The notes under the pieces were generated by a model. It worked only from the letters and a program-made list of their open reading frames with translations. It was not told where the DNA came from and did not search any database. From assembly GCA_945892985.1 (NCBI GenBank), contig CAMDDU010000023.1:1-64000 (forward strand): DNA of 64,000 bases. The letters run 5' to 3'. The stretch's first letter is position 1; every line of letters begins with the position of its first letter. Positions 16,899-25,346 of the stretch are shown in pieces. The stretch is from CAITSH01 sp945892985. Its GTDB lineage: Bacteria > Pseudomonadota > Gammaproteobacteria > Burkholderiales > SG8-39. A program made the translations under genes and the position numbers.

Positions 16899-17257
16899 AG
16901 GCCCGCGTCAGCGCGCTTGCACGCACCGGGGCGCGCGCCGGTACGCAATTTGGCGCCCGGGTCCACGCTTTTGCGCGCCGCAGCCTCGATGGCGAGGCGC
17001 ATTTGTGGAAGGTATGGTGGCTGGGCGGTATCCCGGTCGCGCTCTCCGCCAGCGCCATCACCATTGCGGCGGAACTGGCGCGCGAAGAAACCCATCACGG
17101 CACCGGTGCGCTGCTCGATACGGTGAAACTGCTGATTTACCTCCTCTGGTTTTGCGCCGCCTGGCGCTGCGCCCGCAATGTCGAGCGTCCGCTCTGGACG
17201 CCGGTGGGGCAGTTGGCCATCGCCACCTGCCTTGTCCTGACCGCCATCACCTTCTGA
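16895..17257 (+). CDS. Small membrane protein coupled to Mo oxidoreductase
   Basis: A 120-residue protein starting at the ATG at 16895, which overlaps the upstream stop by four bases. An arginine-rich N-terminus (residues 1-35) precedes three hydrophobic stretches near 43-60, 78-92 and 103-119. No cofactor ligand pattern is clear and no family is recognised. Tight coupling suggests that it assists or anchors the molybdenum enzyme, but it lacks the haem or iron-sulfur signatures of a classical membrane subunit. Real-gene confidence is high; the function is open. Confidence 0.7.
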   Translation: MKARVSALARTGARAGTQFGARVHAFARRSLDGEAHLWKVWWLGGIPVALSASAITIAAELAREETHHGTGALLDTVKLLIYLLWFCAAWRCARNVERPLWTPVGQLAIATCLVLTAITF

Positions 17258-17310
17258 GCGGGCAATAGCAAGCGTTTCATGCGCCGGTAAAACGCGCGCA
17301 TGGCCTTGCC

Positions 17311-17357
17311 TTGATTTAACAATCAAGATTGATCAATTAAGGTATATCCAATACAGT
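17311..17357 (+). promoter_or_regulatory. Predicted promoter of the Bug receptor gene
   Basis: A -35-like TTGATC (17329-17334), a 17-base spacer and a -10-like TACAGT (17352-17357) lie 100 bases before the receptor start. An AT-rich inverted repeat, TTGATT-taac-AATCAA (17311-17326), directly overlaps the upstream side and is a candidate operator. Confidence 0.5.
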
Positions 17358-17401
17358 GCGCTGCACACAAAAAAACTTTGCCGCCGCGGCGAGTGCGCCT
17401 G

Positions 17402-17421
17402 TGCAAGTGTGCACACTTGCA
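17402..17421. promoter_or_regulatory. Perfect 20-bp palindrome in the leader
   Basis: TGCAAGTGTGCACACTTGCA is a perfect palindrome with no spacer, 45 bases downstream of the predicted -10 and 37 bases before the start codon. It is a candidate repressor operator for the catabolic cluster. No known regulator site is recognised. Confidence 0.5.
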
Positions 17422-17458
17422 GCCAAGATCGGGCGACCTGAAAACAGGAGGATTCACC

Positions 17459-18454
17459 ATGCTGCACTTTCAGTTATTGCTACGCCGTCGTGCCCTTGCC
17501 GCAGCGCTCGCCTGCGTGTTCGTCTCGCTGCTTTCGCCCTCGGCCGCCTGGTCGCAGGCCTGGCCGAGCAAGACGGTGAAGATCGTCGTGCCCTATCCGG
17601 CCGGCGGCGGCACCGACGTGATGGCGCGCTTTCTCGCGCAAAAATTCTCCGAAATGTGGGGCCAGCCTGTGGTGGTTGAGAACAAGGGCGGGGCCGGCGG
17701 CAACATCGGCGCCGACCAGGTCGCCAAGTCAACGCCAGACGGCTACACGCTGGTGATGATGCCCAGCAACCTGTCCATCAACCCCTCGTTGTTTGACAAG
17801 ACGCCCTGGGACGCGGTCAAGGATTTTTCGCCCATAGGAACCGTGGCCACCTCACCTATCATGGTCGGGGTCAGCGCCGGCGTGCCGGCCAACTCGATTC
17901 GCGAACTGATTGCGCTCGCCAAGGCCAAGCCGGGTACGCTCAATTACATTTCCTGCGGCGGCGGCTCACCCCAGCACATCGCCGGCGAAATGTTCAACGC
18001 CATGGCTGGCGTGCAGATGCAGCATGTGCCCTACAAGGGCTGCGGCGCGGCGATTCCCGACGCGGTGGCTGGCGTGGTGCAGGTCTTGTTCAGCACGGTC
18101 GCGAACATGAATCCCCACATCAAGTCGGGCAAGTTGAAGGGCTTTGCCGTGGCCGGCGCCAGACGCAGTGAACTGGTGCCCGATGTGCCGACGGTTTCCG
18201 AGGCCGGCTTGCCCGGATACAACTTCGATGTCTGGTTCGGCCTGCTCGCACCGGCCAAGACGCCGCGCGATGTCATCGTCAAGATCAACCGCGACATCAA
18301 CACGCTGCTGGCGCAAAAAGACGTGAAGGAGCGCCTGCAGGGGCAGTTCTACGACGTGCTGCCGGGCACGCCCGAGCAGTTCGCGACGCTGATCGAAAAA
18401 GACCTCGTCCGCTTTGGCAAGGTTATTCGCGACGTTGGCATCAAGCCCGAGTAA
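17459..18454 (+). CDS. Tripartite tricarboxylate transporter-type receptor (Bug/TctC family)
   Basis: A 331-residue periplasmic solute-binding protein of the Bug family, which is greatly expanded in Betaproteobacteria. The signal peptide is residues 1-32 (LAAALACVFVSLLSPSAAWSQ). The mature start AWPSKTVKIVVPYPAGGGTD is diagnostic, followed by YTLVMMPSNLSINPSLF and HVPYKGCGAAIPDAVAG. The ATG at 17459 follows AGGAGG at ideal spacing. No TctA or TctB membrane subunits are nearby, as is common for Bug proteins. It is the first gene of a cluster with an SDR and a dioxygenase; the ligand is probably a carboxylic or aromatic acid. Confidence 0.93.
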   Translation: MLHFQLLLRRRALAAALACVFVSLLSPSAAWSQAWPSKTVKIVVPYPAGGGTDVMARFLAQKFSEMWGQPVVVENKGGAGGNIGADQVAKSTPDGYTLVMMPSNLSINPSLFDKTPWDAVKDFSPIGTVATSPIMVGVSAGVPANSIRELIALAKAKPGTLNYISCGGGSPQHIAGEMFNAMAGVQMQHVPYKGCGAAIPDAVAGVVQVLFSTVANMNPHIKSGKLKGFAVAGARRSELVPDVPTVSEAGLPGYNFDVWFGLLAPAKTPRDVIVKINRDINTLLAQKDVKERLQGQFYDVLPGTPEQFATLIEKDLVRFGKVIRDVGIKPE

Positions 18455-18465
18455 GGGGCGGGCGC

Positions 18466-19245
18466 ATGGGAGAGAAGCGATTCGATGTGGCGGGCCGGGT
18501 GGTGATCGTGACCGGCGGTGCGTCGGGCATAGGCCGGGTGTATTGCGAGGCGCTGGTCGCCGTGGGCGCCAAGGCTGTGCTGGCCGATCTCGATGGCGAG
18601 CTCGCCGCCGCGACGGCAACGGCATTGAGTGCTGATGGCAGACTCGCGCTCGGCGCCGGTTGCGATGTCGCGGATGCGAAATCGGTGCAGGCCATGGTCG
18701 ATGCCACGGTAAAAAAATTCGGCCGCATCGACGGCCTCGTCAACAACGCCGCATTGATGAGCACGCTGCCGCGCGGCCCCTGGCATGCCATCGAGGAAAC
18801 CGATTGGGATCGCGTCATGGGCGTGAACCTGCGCGGCCTCTTCCTGTGCAGTCGCGCCGTCTACCCGCACATGAAAAAAGCCGGCGGCGGGCGCATCGTC
18901 AATATTTCTTCCAACCGCGTATGGGAAGGCACGCCCAACCGGCTGCACTACACCACCTCCAAGGCGGGCGTGATCGGCTTTACGCGGGCGCTGGCGCGCG
19001 AGGTCGGCGATGACAACATCACGGTCAACGCCATCACGCCGGGTTTTACCGCCAGCGAAACGCAGGTGGGCGGCAGCGACCCGGCCTACATGGCGCGCAT
19101 GGCCGCCATGAACGAGCGCAAGGCGCTCAAGCGCACGCAAATGCCCGAGGACCTGGTCGGGGTGCTGCTGTTTTTGTTGTCGGACGCGAGCGCCTACATC
19201 ACCGGCCAGACCGTCAATGTCGACGGCGGCGCGATGATGCATTGA
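18466..19245 (+). CDS. Short-chain dehydrogenase/reductase
   Basis: A 259-residue classical SDR. The cofactor motif TGGASGIG is near residues 16-23, NNAA appears at 89-92 (VNNAAL), and the catalytic residues follow: Ser in NISSNR and Tyr-X3-Lys in YTTSK near 163-167. The acidic LADLDGE segment after beta-2 favours NAD(H). It starts 11 bases after the Bug receptor stop, so it is co-transcribed. Its last codons and stop are duplicated as a 12-bp tandem (19237-19260). It likely oxidises a hydroxyl or dihydrodiol intermediate of the cluster's pathway; this is inferred from context. Confidence 0.92.
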   Translation: MGEKRFDVAGRVVIVTGGASGIGRVYCEALVAVGAKAVLADLDGELAAATATALSADGRLALGAGCDVADAKSVQAMVDATVKKFGRIDGLVNNAALMSTLPRGPWHAIEETDWDRVMGVNLRGLFLCSRAVYPHMKKAGGGRIVNISSNRVWEGTPNRLHYTTSKAGVIGFTRALAREVGDDNITVNAITPGFTASETQVGGSDPAYMARMAAMNERKALKRTQMPEDLVGVLLFLLSDASAYITGQTVNVDGGAMMH

Positions 19246-19260
19246 GAAATGCATTGAGCA
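19237..19260. repeat. 12-bp tandem duplication at the SDR stop codon
   Basis: ATGCATTGAGAA followed by ATGCATTGAGCA. The first unit contains the final Met-His-stop of the SDR gene, so the duplication reproduces its terminal codons just downstream. Confidence 0.85.
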
Positions 19261-19300
19261 AAAATCGGCAAATCGACGGGTAGGGAAACAAGGAGGCGGC

Positions 19301-20149
19301 ATGAACACAGTGGCGGCGGCAGGCATACAGGTAAAGCCGGTTTCCCCGGCAATTGGTTCGGAGGTGAGCGGCGTTGATTTGTCGCAGCCGCTCAGCGATG
19401 CCGAGTTCAGGCAGATAGAGCAGGCCTGGCATGACGGCCTGATCCTGCTCTTTCACGGCCAGCATCTCGAAGAGGAAGAGCAGGTGCGATTTGCCGAACG
19501 CTTTGGCACCCTCGCCGGCGTGCTCAACAAGCACACCGGGCGCGGCCACCATCCGTCGGTGATGTACATCTCCAATATCCGGGAAAACGGGCAGTTGATT
19601 GGCGCGCTGCCCGACGGCGAAATGTTTTTCCATTCCGACCAGTGTTACGTCGAGCAGCCGGCCATGGCGACCATGCTTTACGCTATGGAAATACCGTCAA
19701 AGGGCGGCGACACGCTGTTCGCCAACATGGTCAAGGCCTACGACACGCTGCCCGCCGAGCTGAAGAAAAAACTCGAAGGCCTCAAGGCCGAGAACGTTTA
19801 TGACTACGAGGCGAGCGGCACCACGCGCGGCTCCAAGATCAAGGAGGGCGTGAAACACTTTGCCCATCCGGTGTTCCGCACCCACCCTGTGACCGGCCGC
19901 AAGGCGCTTTACGTCAACCGCCTGATGAGCGACCACATCGTCGGGATGCCGATCGAGGAGAGCAACGAGATACTGAATTTTCTGTTCGATCACGCCGAAA
20001 AGCCCGAGTTCGTCCATGCACACCAGTGGAAGGTCGGCGACCTCATCCTGTGGGACAATCGCTGCAGCCTGCACGCGCGCAGCGATTTTGACGCGAGCGA
20101 GCGCCGCAAGTTGCGGCGCATTACCGTGCTGGGTGAAAAGCCGTATTAG
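19301..20149 (+). CDS. TauD/TfdA-family 2-oxoglutarate/Fe(II) dioxygenase
   Basis: A 282-residue non-haem iron dioxygenase. The iron ligands are seen as the HXD pair in FHSDQCY (residues about 110-115) and the distal His in CSLHARSDF near 263, followed by the 2-oxoglutarate arginine in RRKLRRITV. The conserved start VKPVSPAIGSEVSGVDLSQPLSD fits TauD/TfdA. Such enzymes hydroxylate an unactivated carbon next to a sulfonate or ether, or within an aryloxy-alkanoate, releasing the product. AAGGAGG precedes the ATG. It is in line with the SDR and Bug genes, so it probably acts in the same pathway. Confidence 0.92.
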   Translation: MNTVAAAGIQVKPVSPAIGSEVSGVDLSQPLSDAEFRQIEQAWHDGLILLFHGQHLEEEEQVRFAERFGTLAGVLNKHTGRGHHPSVMYISNIRENGQLIGALPDGEMFFHSDQCYVEQPAMATMLYAMEIPSKGGDTLFANMVKAYDTLPAELKKKLEGLKAENVYDYEASGTTRGSKIKEGVKHFAHPVFRTHPVTGRKALYVNRLMSDHIVGMPIEESNEILNFLFDHAEKPEFVHAHQWKVGDLILWDNRCSLHARSDFDASERRKLRRITVLGEKPY

Positions 20150-20171
20150 GCGTGAGGATTCAGTTAGTACG

Positions 20172-20286
20172 TCCCTCCCCCTTGGCGGGGGAGGGACAGG
20201 GAGAGGGGGCTTGGCGCGAGTTCGTGTATCGTCGCGCTTGCGCAGATTCACCCTCTCCCCAGCCCTCCCCCGTCAAGGGGGAGGGA
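20172..20286. repeat. Pair of inverted REP-like G/C-rich elements
   Basis: Two copies of the common CCCTCCCCCTTG-GCGGGGGAGGG element in opposite orientation (20172-20209 and 20236-20286) lie between the dioxygenase and the next gene. The right copy, read in reverse, matches a third copy at 60085-60137 over about 45 bases, including GTTGGGGAGAGGGTGAA-like flank. They form stable hairpins and are dispersed repeats rather than coding DNA. Confidence 0.75.
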
Positions 20287-20344
20287 GTAAGACGCAGGAA
20301 TCGGGCGGCGTCCTATTTGCCGTTCCCGGTTTGAAACCAGAATA

Positions 20345-20366
20345 AAACCCGAACCAAACCCGAACC
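20345..20366. repeat. 11-bp unit perfect tandem duplication
   Basis: AAACCCGAACC occurs twice head to tail, 20 bases before the start codon at 20386. Confidence 0.85.
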
Positions 20367-20385
20367 AACGAAAGACGTAACCCCC

Positions 20386-21375
20386 ATGTCCAACATTAAA
20401 CTCAGTCTCGCCATCGGCGATTACGACCATGTTCGCGACCTGCTCGATGGCAGCGTCCGCGCCGAGGGCATAGACCTCACCGTGCTGCGCCTGCCGATCG
20501 AGGAGATTTTTTATCGCTTTGTGAAAAACCGCGAATGGGATGTGTCGGAGACCTCTTTCGGCAAGGTGGTGTCGCTCGTCTCCCAGGATGACAAGGGCCT
20601 GGTGGCCATCCCGGTGTTCCCTTCCCGCGTGTTCCGCCACTCGTCGATTTACGTGCGCAGCGAAACGGGCATTACCAAGCCGGAGGAGCTCAACGGCAAG
20701 CGCATCGGTGTGCCCGAGTGGGCGCAGACCGCCTCGGTCTACTCGCGCGGCATGTTGGCGCACGAATACGGCGTCGACCTCAAGTCCATCCACTGGCACC
20801 AGGGCGGCGTCAACGAGGCCGGCCGCATCGAGAAGGTCAAGCTGAAGCTGCCAGAGGGCATGAAGTACACCGTGGTGAAAGACAAGTCGCTGTCCGACAT
20901 GCTGCTGGCCGGGGAACTCGACGCGGTGCTTTCGGCACGACCGCCGCATCCGTATGCCAGCGGTGACCAGCGCGTGCGCCGCATGTTCGAGGATTACCGC
21001 ACGGTCGAACTGGCTTACTGGAAAAAAACCGGCATATTCCCCATCATGCACGTCGTGACCATGCGCCGTGAAGTCTATGAGGCCAACCACTGGGTGGCGA
21101 TGAACCTGCTAAAGGCCTTCACCGAGTCGAAGGATCGCAGCCTCAAGCGCATGGCCGATATCACCGTTTCGTTTTATCCGCTGCCCTGGATGGACCAGAA
21201 CACCAACATCTCGCGCGAACTGCTGGGCGAGGACTTCTGGCCCTACGGCATAGAGGGCAGCCGCAAGACCCTGGAGGCCTTTACGCAATACGCCTTCGAG
21301 CAGGGCGTGTGCCATCGCAAGGTCGCGGTGGATGAAATGTTTGCGCCTGAAGTGCTGACTACGTTCAAGGTGTAA
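20386..21375 (+). CDS. 4,5-dihydroxyphthalate decarboxylase-like protein, paralogue 1
   Basis: A 329-residue protein of the family that contains Pht5-type 4,5-dihydroxyphthalate decarboxylases and related periplasmic-binding-fold proteins. It begins KLSLAIGDYDHVRDLLDG, then FVKNREWDVSETSF, IPVFPSRVFRHSSIYV, ELNGKRIGVPEWAQTASVYSRGML and GDFWPYGIE-like ending. No signal peptide is present, which supports a cytoplasmic enzyme over an ABC receptor. It is followed by a second family member at 21481-22473 with the same motifs in the same order. A role in decarboxylating an aromatic dicarboxylate fits the neighbours; this is inference. Confidence 0.85.
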   Translation: MSNIKLSLAIGDYDHVRDLLDGSVRAEGIDLTVLRLPIEEIFYRFVKNREWDVSETSFGKVVSLVSQDDKGLVAIPVFPSRVFRHSSIYVRSETGITKPEELNGKRIGVPEWAQTASVYSRGMLAHEYGVDLKSIHWHQGGVNEAGRIEKVKLKLPEGMKYTVVKDKSLSDMLLAGELDAVLSARPPHPYASGDQRVRRMFEDYRTVELAYWKKTGIFPIMHVVTMRREVYEANHWVAMNLLKAFTESKDRSLKRMADITVSFYPLPWMDQNTNISRELLGEDFWPYGIEGSRKTLEAFTQYAFEQGVCHRKVAVDEMFAPEVLTTFKV

Positions 21376-21378
21376 TCG

Positions 21379-21410
21379 GCTGAAACCCGCGCCAGGCGCG
21401 GGTTTTCAGC
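21379..21410. terminator. GCTGAAACCCGC-type hairpin
   Basis: The arms GCTGAAACCCGCGCC and GGCGCGGGTTTTCAGC (21379-21410) form a long stem with almost no loop, four bases after the stop of the upstream gene. A member of the dispersed hairpin family. Confidence 0.7.
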
Positions 21411-21480
21411 TAATGCTGTGCCCGTTCAAGTCGCCCGCAGGGGCTTTTAATCCGTGTCAATCATCCAGTCTGAGGATTCC

Positions 21481-22473
21481 ATGTCAAAGCTGAAACTTAC
21501 GATGGCCTGTTGGGACTACGACCGCACCAAGGCCATCGCAGACGGTACCGTGCAGCCCGACGGTATCGATGTCAATTACCTGAACCTGCCGGTGGAGGAG
21601 ACCTTCTTTCGCATGCTGCGCAACCAGGAGTTCGACTGCGCCGAAATGTCGCTCTCTTCGTACAGCGTTTCGTTGATGCGTGAAAAGCAGCCCTTCATCG
21701 CCATACCGGTCTTCCCCTCGCGCATGTTCCGCCACAGTGCCATCTACGTGTCCGCTAAAAGTGGCATCCGCGAGCCCAAGGATTTGATTGGCAAAAGGAT
21801 AGGCACGCCCGAGTACCAAATGACCGCGCCAGTCTGGATACGCGCCATCCTTGAAGAAGAATACGGCGTCGACCATACCAGTGTGGAATACCACACTGGC
21901 GGCGAAGAGGAGCCCGGTCGCAGCGAAAAGCTCAAGCTGGACCTGCCGCCCGCGGTGAAAATCCGCCCCATCGGGCCGACACAGACGCTCTCCCAGATGA
22001 TTCTTGACGGTGACATCGACGCGCTGGAAACCGCGCGCGCACCCTCGACTTTTTATTCACATCCGGACCGCGTCAAGCGCCTGTTCCCGGATTTTCACAC
22101 CGTCGAGCGCGACTACTACCGCAAGACGCGCATTTTCCCGATCATGCACACCTTTGTAATCCGCCGCGAGCTCTACGAAGCCAACCCCTGGATCGCGCAG
22201 TCGCTGTACAAGGCGTTTGTCCAGGCGCAGCGCATCACCTACGATTCGCTGCGCGAAACGGCCGCGCTCAAGACCATGCTGCCCTGGTTGGGCGCGCATG
22301 TGGACGACCTGGTTGCCGATTTTGGCCCCGACTGGTGGGCCTATGGCCTTGAACCCAATCGCCACGTACTCGAGACCTTTTTGCGCCATCACCACCGCCA
22401 GGGGCTGTCAAAGCGCCTGCTCAAGCCCGAAGACTTGTTCGCGCCGGAGACGTTTGAGGCGTTCAAGATATAA
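21481..22473 (+). CDS. 4,5-dihydroxyphthalate decarboxylase-like protein, paralogue 2
   Basis: A 330-residue paralogue of the upstream gene, with the same ordered motifs: KLTMACWDYDRTKAIADGTV, FRMLRNQEFDCAEMSLSSY, IPVFPSRMFRHSAIYV, DLIGKRIGTPEYQMTAPVW, DWWAYGLEPNRHVLETF. It has a doubled tryptophan and a longer acidic loop (HTGGEEEPGR). The ATG at 21481 follows GAGGA; no signal peptide is present. Adjacent paralogues could act on isomeric substrates or form a hetero-oligomer. It ends convergently with a Bug receptor, with a terminator hairpin between them. Confidence 0.85.
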   Translation: MSKLKLTMACWDYDRTKAIADGTVQPDGIDVNYLNLPVEETFFRMLRNQEFDCAEMSLSSYSVSLMREKQPFIAIPVFPSRMFRHSAIYVSAKSGIREPKDLIGKRIGTPEYQMTAPVWIRAILEEEYGVDHTSVEYHTGGEEEPGRSEKLKLDLPPAVKIRPIGPTQTLSQMILDGDIDALETARAPSTFYSHPDRVKRLFPDFHTVERDYYRKTRIFPIMHTFVIRRELYEANPWIAQSLYKAFVQAQRITYDSLRETAALKTMLPWLGAHVDDLVADFGPDWWAYGLEPNRHVLETFLRHHHRQGLSKRLLKPEDLFAPETFEAFKI

Positions 22474-22483
22474 GGGGTGGGTG

Positions 22484-22516
22484 GCTGGAAACCCGCTCCT
22501 GGTGCGGGTTTCCAGC
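22484..22516. terminator. Perfect GCTGGAAACCCGC hairpin between convergent genes
   Basis: GCTGGAAACCCGC (22484-22496) pairs perfectly with GCGGGTTTCCAGC (22504-22516) over a 7-base loop. It lies in the 50-base gap between the stop codons of two convergent genes and is the best-preserved member of the family. Confidence 0.8.
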
Positions 22517-22523
22517 ATATTTG

Positions 22524-23480
22524 CTAATCTATTTTAACGCCGACGTCTTTGACGACCTTGCCGTACTTCTCATAGTCGGCTTTCACCATCGCGGCGAATT
22601 CCTCGGCCGTGGTGACCAGCGGCTCGAGCGCGCCCGAGCGGGCGAATTTTTCTTTCACATCGGGCAGGGCGAGCGCCTTGTTCACTTCGGCGCGCAGCCT
22701 GGCAAGCACCGGTTCCGGTGTCCCTTTGGGCGCGCACAGTCCGAGCCAGATGCTGTTGGCAAAGCCCGGATAGAACTCGCCTATTGTCGGCACGTCGGGA
22801 AAGCCCGCGAGGCGTTTTTTGCCCGCAACGGCGAGGGCGCGCAGCTTGCCGGCGCGAATTTGCGGTCCTGCGGTTGACCCGGCGAATTCGATAGTCACTT
22901 CTCCGGCCATGGTGGCGGTGGTGGCTGGCGCCGCGCCCTTGTAGGGGATGTGCACAAGATGGATGCCGGCGCGTGTCTTGAGCATTTCCATTGATAACTG
23001 GTGCTGGCTGCCGTTGCCGCCCGAGGCGTAGGCGAGCGGCGGGTTGGCCTGCTTGGCGAACGCGATGAATTCCTGGAAGGTCCTGAACGGCGCATCCGGA
23101 TTGGCGGCGAGAAAAAATTCGTTTGAGGCGATGCTCACAACGTGCGCGAGGTCCTTCATCGGATCGAAGGGCATCTTGCTGTAGACATGCGGGTTGATGA
23201 CGATCTGGCTGTCGGCGCACAGCAGCAGCGTGTAGCCATCGGGCGCGGCCTTGGCGACGATATCGCCGGCGATGTTGCCGTTCGATCCGGTGCGATTCTC
23301 TATCACCACCGGCTGGCCGAAAACTTCGCCCAGTTTTTCGCCAATGACGCGGGCGGTGATGTCCGGCGCGCCGCCCGGTGGGATGTGCACGAGAATGCGA
23401 ATCGGCCGGGTCGGCCAGCTTTGCGCTTGTGCGCCGCCCGCGGCGAGCGCGAGTAGCAGGACTGCCAGCAGCTGCCTCAT
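22524..23480 (-). CDS. Bug/TctC-family periplasmic receptor
   Basis: A 318-residue solute receptor with signal peptide LLAVLLLALAAGGAQAQ (residues 3-19) and the Bug start SWPTRPIRILVHIPPGGAPDITAR. The family segments ENRTGSNGNIAGDIVAKAAPDGYTLLLC and HIPYKGAAPATTATMAGE are present. The Ala-Pro-Asp at the ligand loop (GGAPDIT) is shared with the second minus-strand Bug protein at 24235, so the two are recent relatives with perhaps the same ligand class. Its ATG overlaps the stop of the class II aldolase gene (23477), so the two are coupled. Confidence 0.92.
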   Translation of the reverse strand: MRQLLAVLLLALAAGGAQAQSWPTRPIRILVHIPPGGAPDITARVIGEKLGEVFGQPVVIENRTGSNGNIAGDIVAKAAPDGYTLLLCADSQIVINPHVYSKMPFDPMKDLAHVVSIASNEFFLAANPDAPFRTFQEFIAFAKQANPPLAYASGGNGSQHQLSMEMLKTRAGIHLVHIPYKGAAPATTATMAGEVTIEFAGSTAGPQIRAGKLRALAVAGKKRLAGFPDVPTIGEFYPGFANSIWLGLCAPKGTPEPVLARLRAEVNKALALPDVKEKFARSGALEPLVTTAEEFAAMVKADYEKYGKVVKDVGVKID

Positions 23481-24205
23481 GCGCAGCGCCGCTTGAGGGC
23501 GCCTTCATCCGCGCCCTTCATGTTGTAAAAAGTCCACATCTTGGCGATGACCTTGGGGTGCCAGATCTGGCTTTTCGCATCAGCCAGTTCCTGTCCGCTT
23601 ATGGCTTGCGGCGTGCCGATCTGGCTGGCGCGGAACAGGCGCAGCGCGTTGTCCTCGAGCATCACCGAGGCGGCGAATGCCTGCTCTATGCTGCTGCCAA
23701 CGATGACGGCGCCGTGGCCGCGCAGCATCATCGCCTGGTTTGATCCGAGGGTGCGCGCCAGCGCTTCGCCCTGTTCGGGACGCTGTATCAGCGTCGGGTC
23801 CGGATCCACCGGCACTGTTTCGCCGAAGGGCGCGCCGGTCACCCCGACCGCGAACAGCGGCTTGCCGACGATGCTGAACAGTGTGGCGTAGGCGAGGTGC
23901 AGGTGGAACACCGCCATGACGTCGGGGCGCGCCTTGAACACGCCGGTGAAAATGGGGGTTTCGCTTGGCGGATTGTTGCCGCCCTCGAGCTTGTTGCCAT
24001 CCGGATCGACGACGACAAAATCATCGCCCTCCAGCAACCCGGGATGGCGGCCCTGGGTGCCGCGCATCTCGCGTGGATTGAGCAGCAGGTTGCCGGTCTC
24101 AGGAATACGGGCGCCGACCAGGCCGCCGTGGTCCATCAGGCCTTCCATGTAGAGCAGCCGGCAGGCATCGGCCAGTTGGTCGCGCAGTTCCTTGCTTCCT
24201 TGCAT
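23477..24205 (-). CDS. Class II aldolase/decarboxylase family protein
   Basis: A 242-residue protein of the aldolase II/adducin-head family (fuculose aldolase and 3,4-dihydroxyphthalate or related decarboxylases). The zinc ligands are seen in HLHLAYATLFS near residues 99-103 and in MLRGHGAVIVG near 157-160. The start RDQLADACRLLYMEGLMDHGGLVGARIPETGNLLLNP is typical of the decarboxylase-like branch in aromatic clusters. It forms an operon with two Bug receptors. Given the neighbouring dihydroxyphthalate-decarboxylase-like genes, a decarboxylase role for an aromatic acid is plausible but unproven. Confidence 0.88.
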   Translation of the reverse strand: MQGSKELRDQLADACRLLYMEGLMDHGGLVGARIPETGNLLLNPREMRGTQGRHPGLLEGDDFVVVDPDGNKLEGGNNPPSETPIFTGVFKARPDVMAVFHLHLAYATLFSIVGKPLFAVGVTGAPFGETVPVDPDPTLIQRPEQGEALARTLGSNQAMMLRGHGAVIVGSSIEQAFAASVMLEDNALRLFRASQIGTPQAISGQELADAKSQIWHPKVIAKMWTFYNMKGADEGALKRRCA

Positions 24206-24234
24206 GGTTTTTCCTTGTTGGGTCGGTGTGGTGT

Positions 24235-25221
24235 TCAGTCTATGGTGGCGCCAACTTCTTTGACCACCTTGCCGTACTTGTCGTAGTCGCGACGCATCAT
24301 GGCGGAGAATTCCCCCGGCGTGCTGATGTAGGGTTCCAGGCCGCCGGCACCATGCAGCCTTTGTTTTATTTCAGGCTTGGCCAGTAATTTGTTTATTTCG
24401 GCACGCAGTTTGGCGAGCACGGGTTCGGCCATGCCCGGCGGGCCGTACAGCGCCAGCCAGATGGTCACTTCATAGCCCGGATAGAACTGGCCGATGGTCG
24501 GTAACTCGGGGAAGGTGTCGGAGCGGTGTGCGCCGGTCACGGCGAGGGCGCGCAGGCGCCCCGATTTGATCTGCGCGGCGTTAGAGGTGCCCGAGAACAC
24601 CGCCATGGTTTCGCCGGCGACGGTGGCGGTCGCCGCCGGCGTGCCGCCCTTGTAGGGAACGTGCAAGAGCTCGATGCCGGCGCGCGCTTTGAGCATTTCC
24701 ATCGACAAGTGGTGCTGGCTGCCGTTGCCACCCGAGGCGTAGGCGAGGGGCGGGCTGGCCTTCTTGGCGTAGGCGATGAATTCCTCGAAGGTCTTCACCG
24801 GCAGCGCAGGATTCACCGCCAGGGCGAACTGGTTGGAGGCGATGGTGGCCACCGGGGTGAGGTCCTTGAGCGTATCGAGTGGCATTCTGTTTTTGTACAG
24901 ATGCGGGTTGATGACGATCTGGCTGTCGGCGCAAAGCAGCAGCGTGTAACCGTCCGGCGCCGCTTTGGCGGTCACTTCAGAGGCGATGTTGCCGTTGGAA
25001 CCAACGCGGTTTTCCACCACCACCGGCTGGCCCATGGCCTCGGACAAGGCCTGCCCGAGCACGCGTGCGACGATGTCGGGCGCGCCACCGGGCGGGATAG
25101 GCACCAGCAGTTTGATCGGGCGCGAAGGGTAGGACTGGGCCAGCGTGCCGGTTGTGAACAACGCCGTGCCAAGCAAAGCGATGGTCGTAGCGGCAGCCCA
25201 CGCAAAAAAGCCTCTGTTCAT
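24235..25221 (-). CDS. Bug/TctC-family periplasmic receptor
   Basis: A 328-residue receptor with a signal peptide (residues 1-28, WAAATTIALLGTALFTTGTLA) and mature start QSYPSRPIKLLVPIPPGGAP. It has the same ENRVGSNGNIASEVTAKAAPDGYTLLLC and HVPYKGGTPAATATVAGE segments as the receptor at 22524, which suggests a tandem-duplication origin with the class II aldolase gene between them. No TctAB partner is present. GGAGG lies a few bases before the ATG at 25221. Confidence 0.92.
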   Translation of the reverse strand: MNRGFFAWAAATTIALLGTALFTTGTLAQSYPSRPIKLLVPIPPGGAPDIVARVLGQALSEAMGQPVVVENRVGSNGNIASEVTAKAAPDGYTLLLCADSQIVINPHLYKNRMPLDTLKDLTPVATIASNQFALAVNPALPVKTFEEFIAYAKKASPPLAYASGGNGSQHHLSMEMLKARAGIELLHVPYKGGTPAATATVAGETMAVFSGTSNAAQIKSGRLRALAVTGAHRSDTFPELPTIGQFYPGYEVTIWLALYGPPGMAEPVLAKLRAEINKLLAKPEIKQRLHGAGGLEPYISTPGEFSAMMRRDYDKYGKVVKEVGATID

Positions 25222-25346
25222 GCGGCCTCCTCGTTTGTCATTCTCTTTGGTCGCCGGTCTCCCCTCCCGCCAAGGGAGGGGGTGCCTGCTGTGCTGTTCT
25301 TTCTGGAACCGGTTTTGCCCCTGCTTAAGTGCTTACTCTTAACTGT
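25222..25346. other. Short spacer with half REP-like element
   Basis: CCCCTCCCGCCAAGGGAGGGGGTG near 25261-25284 resembles one arm of the REP-like elements at 20.2 and 60.1 kb. Nothing else is recognised here. Confidence 0.4.

Noticed and set aside
20172..20286. G/C-rich repeats as a possible CRISPR array
   Set aside because: Copies are inverted to each other and hairpin-like, with no regular spacer length. They are REP-like elements.
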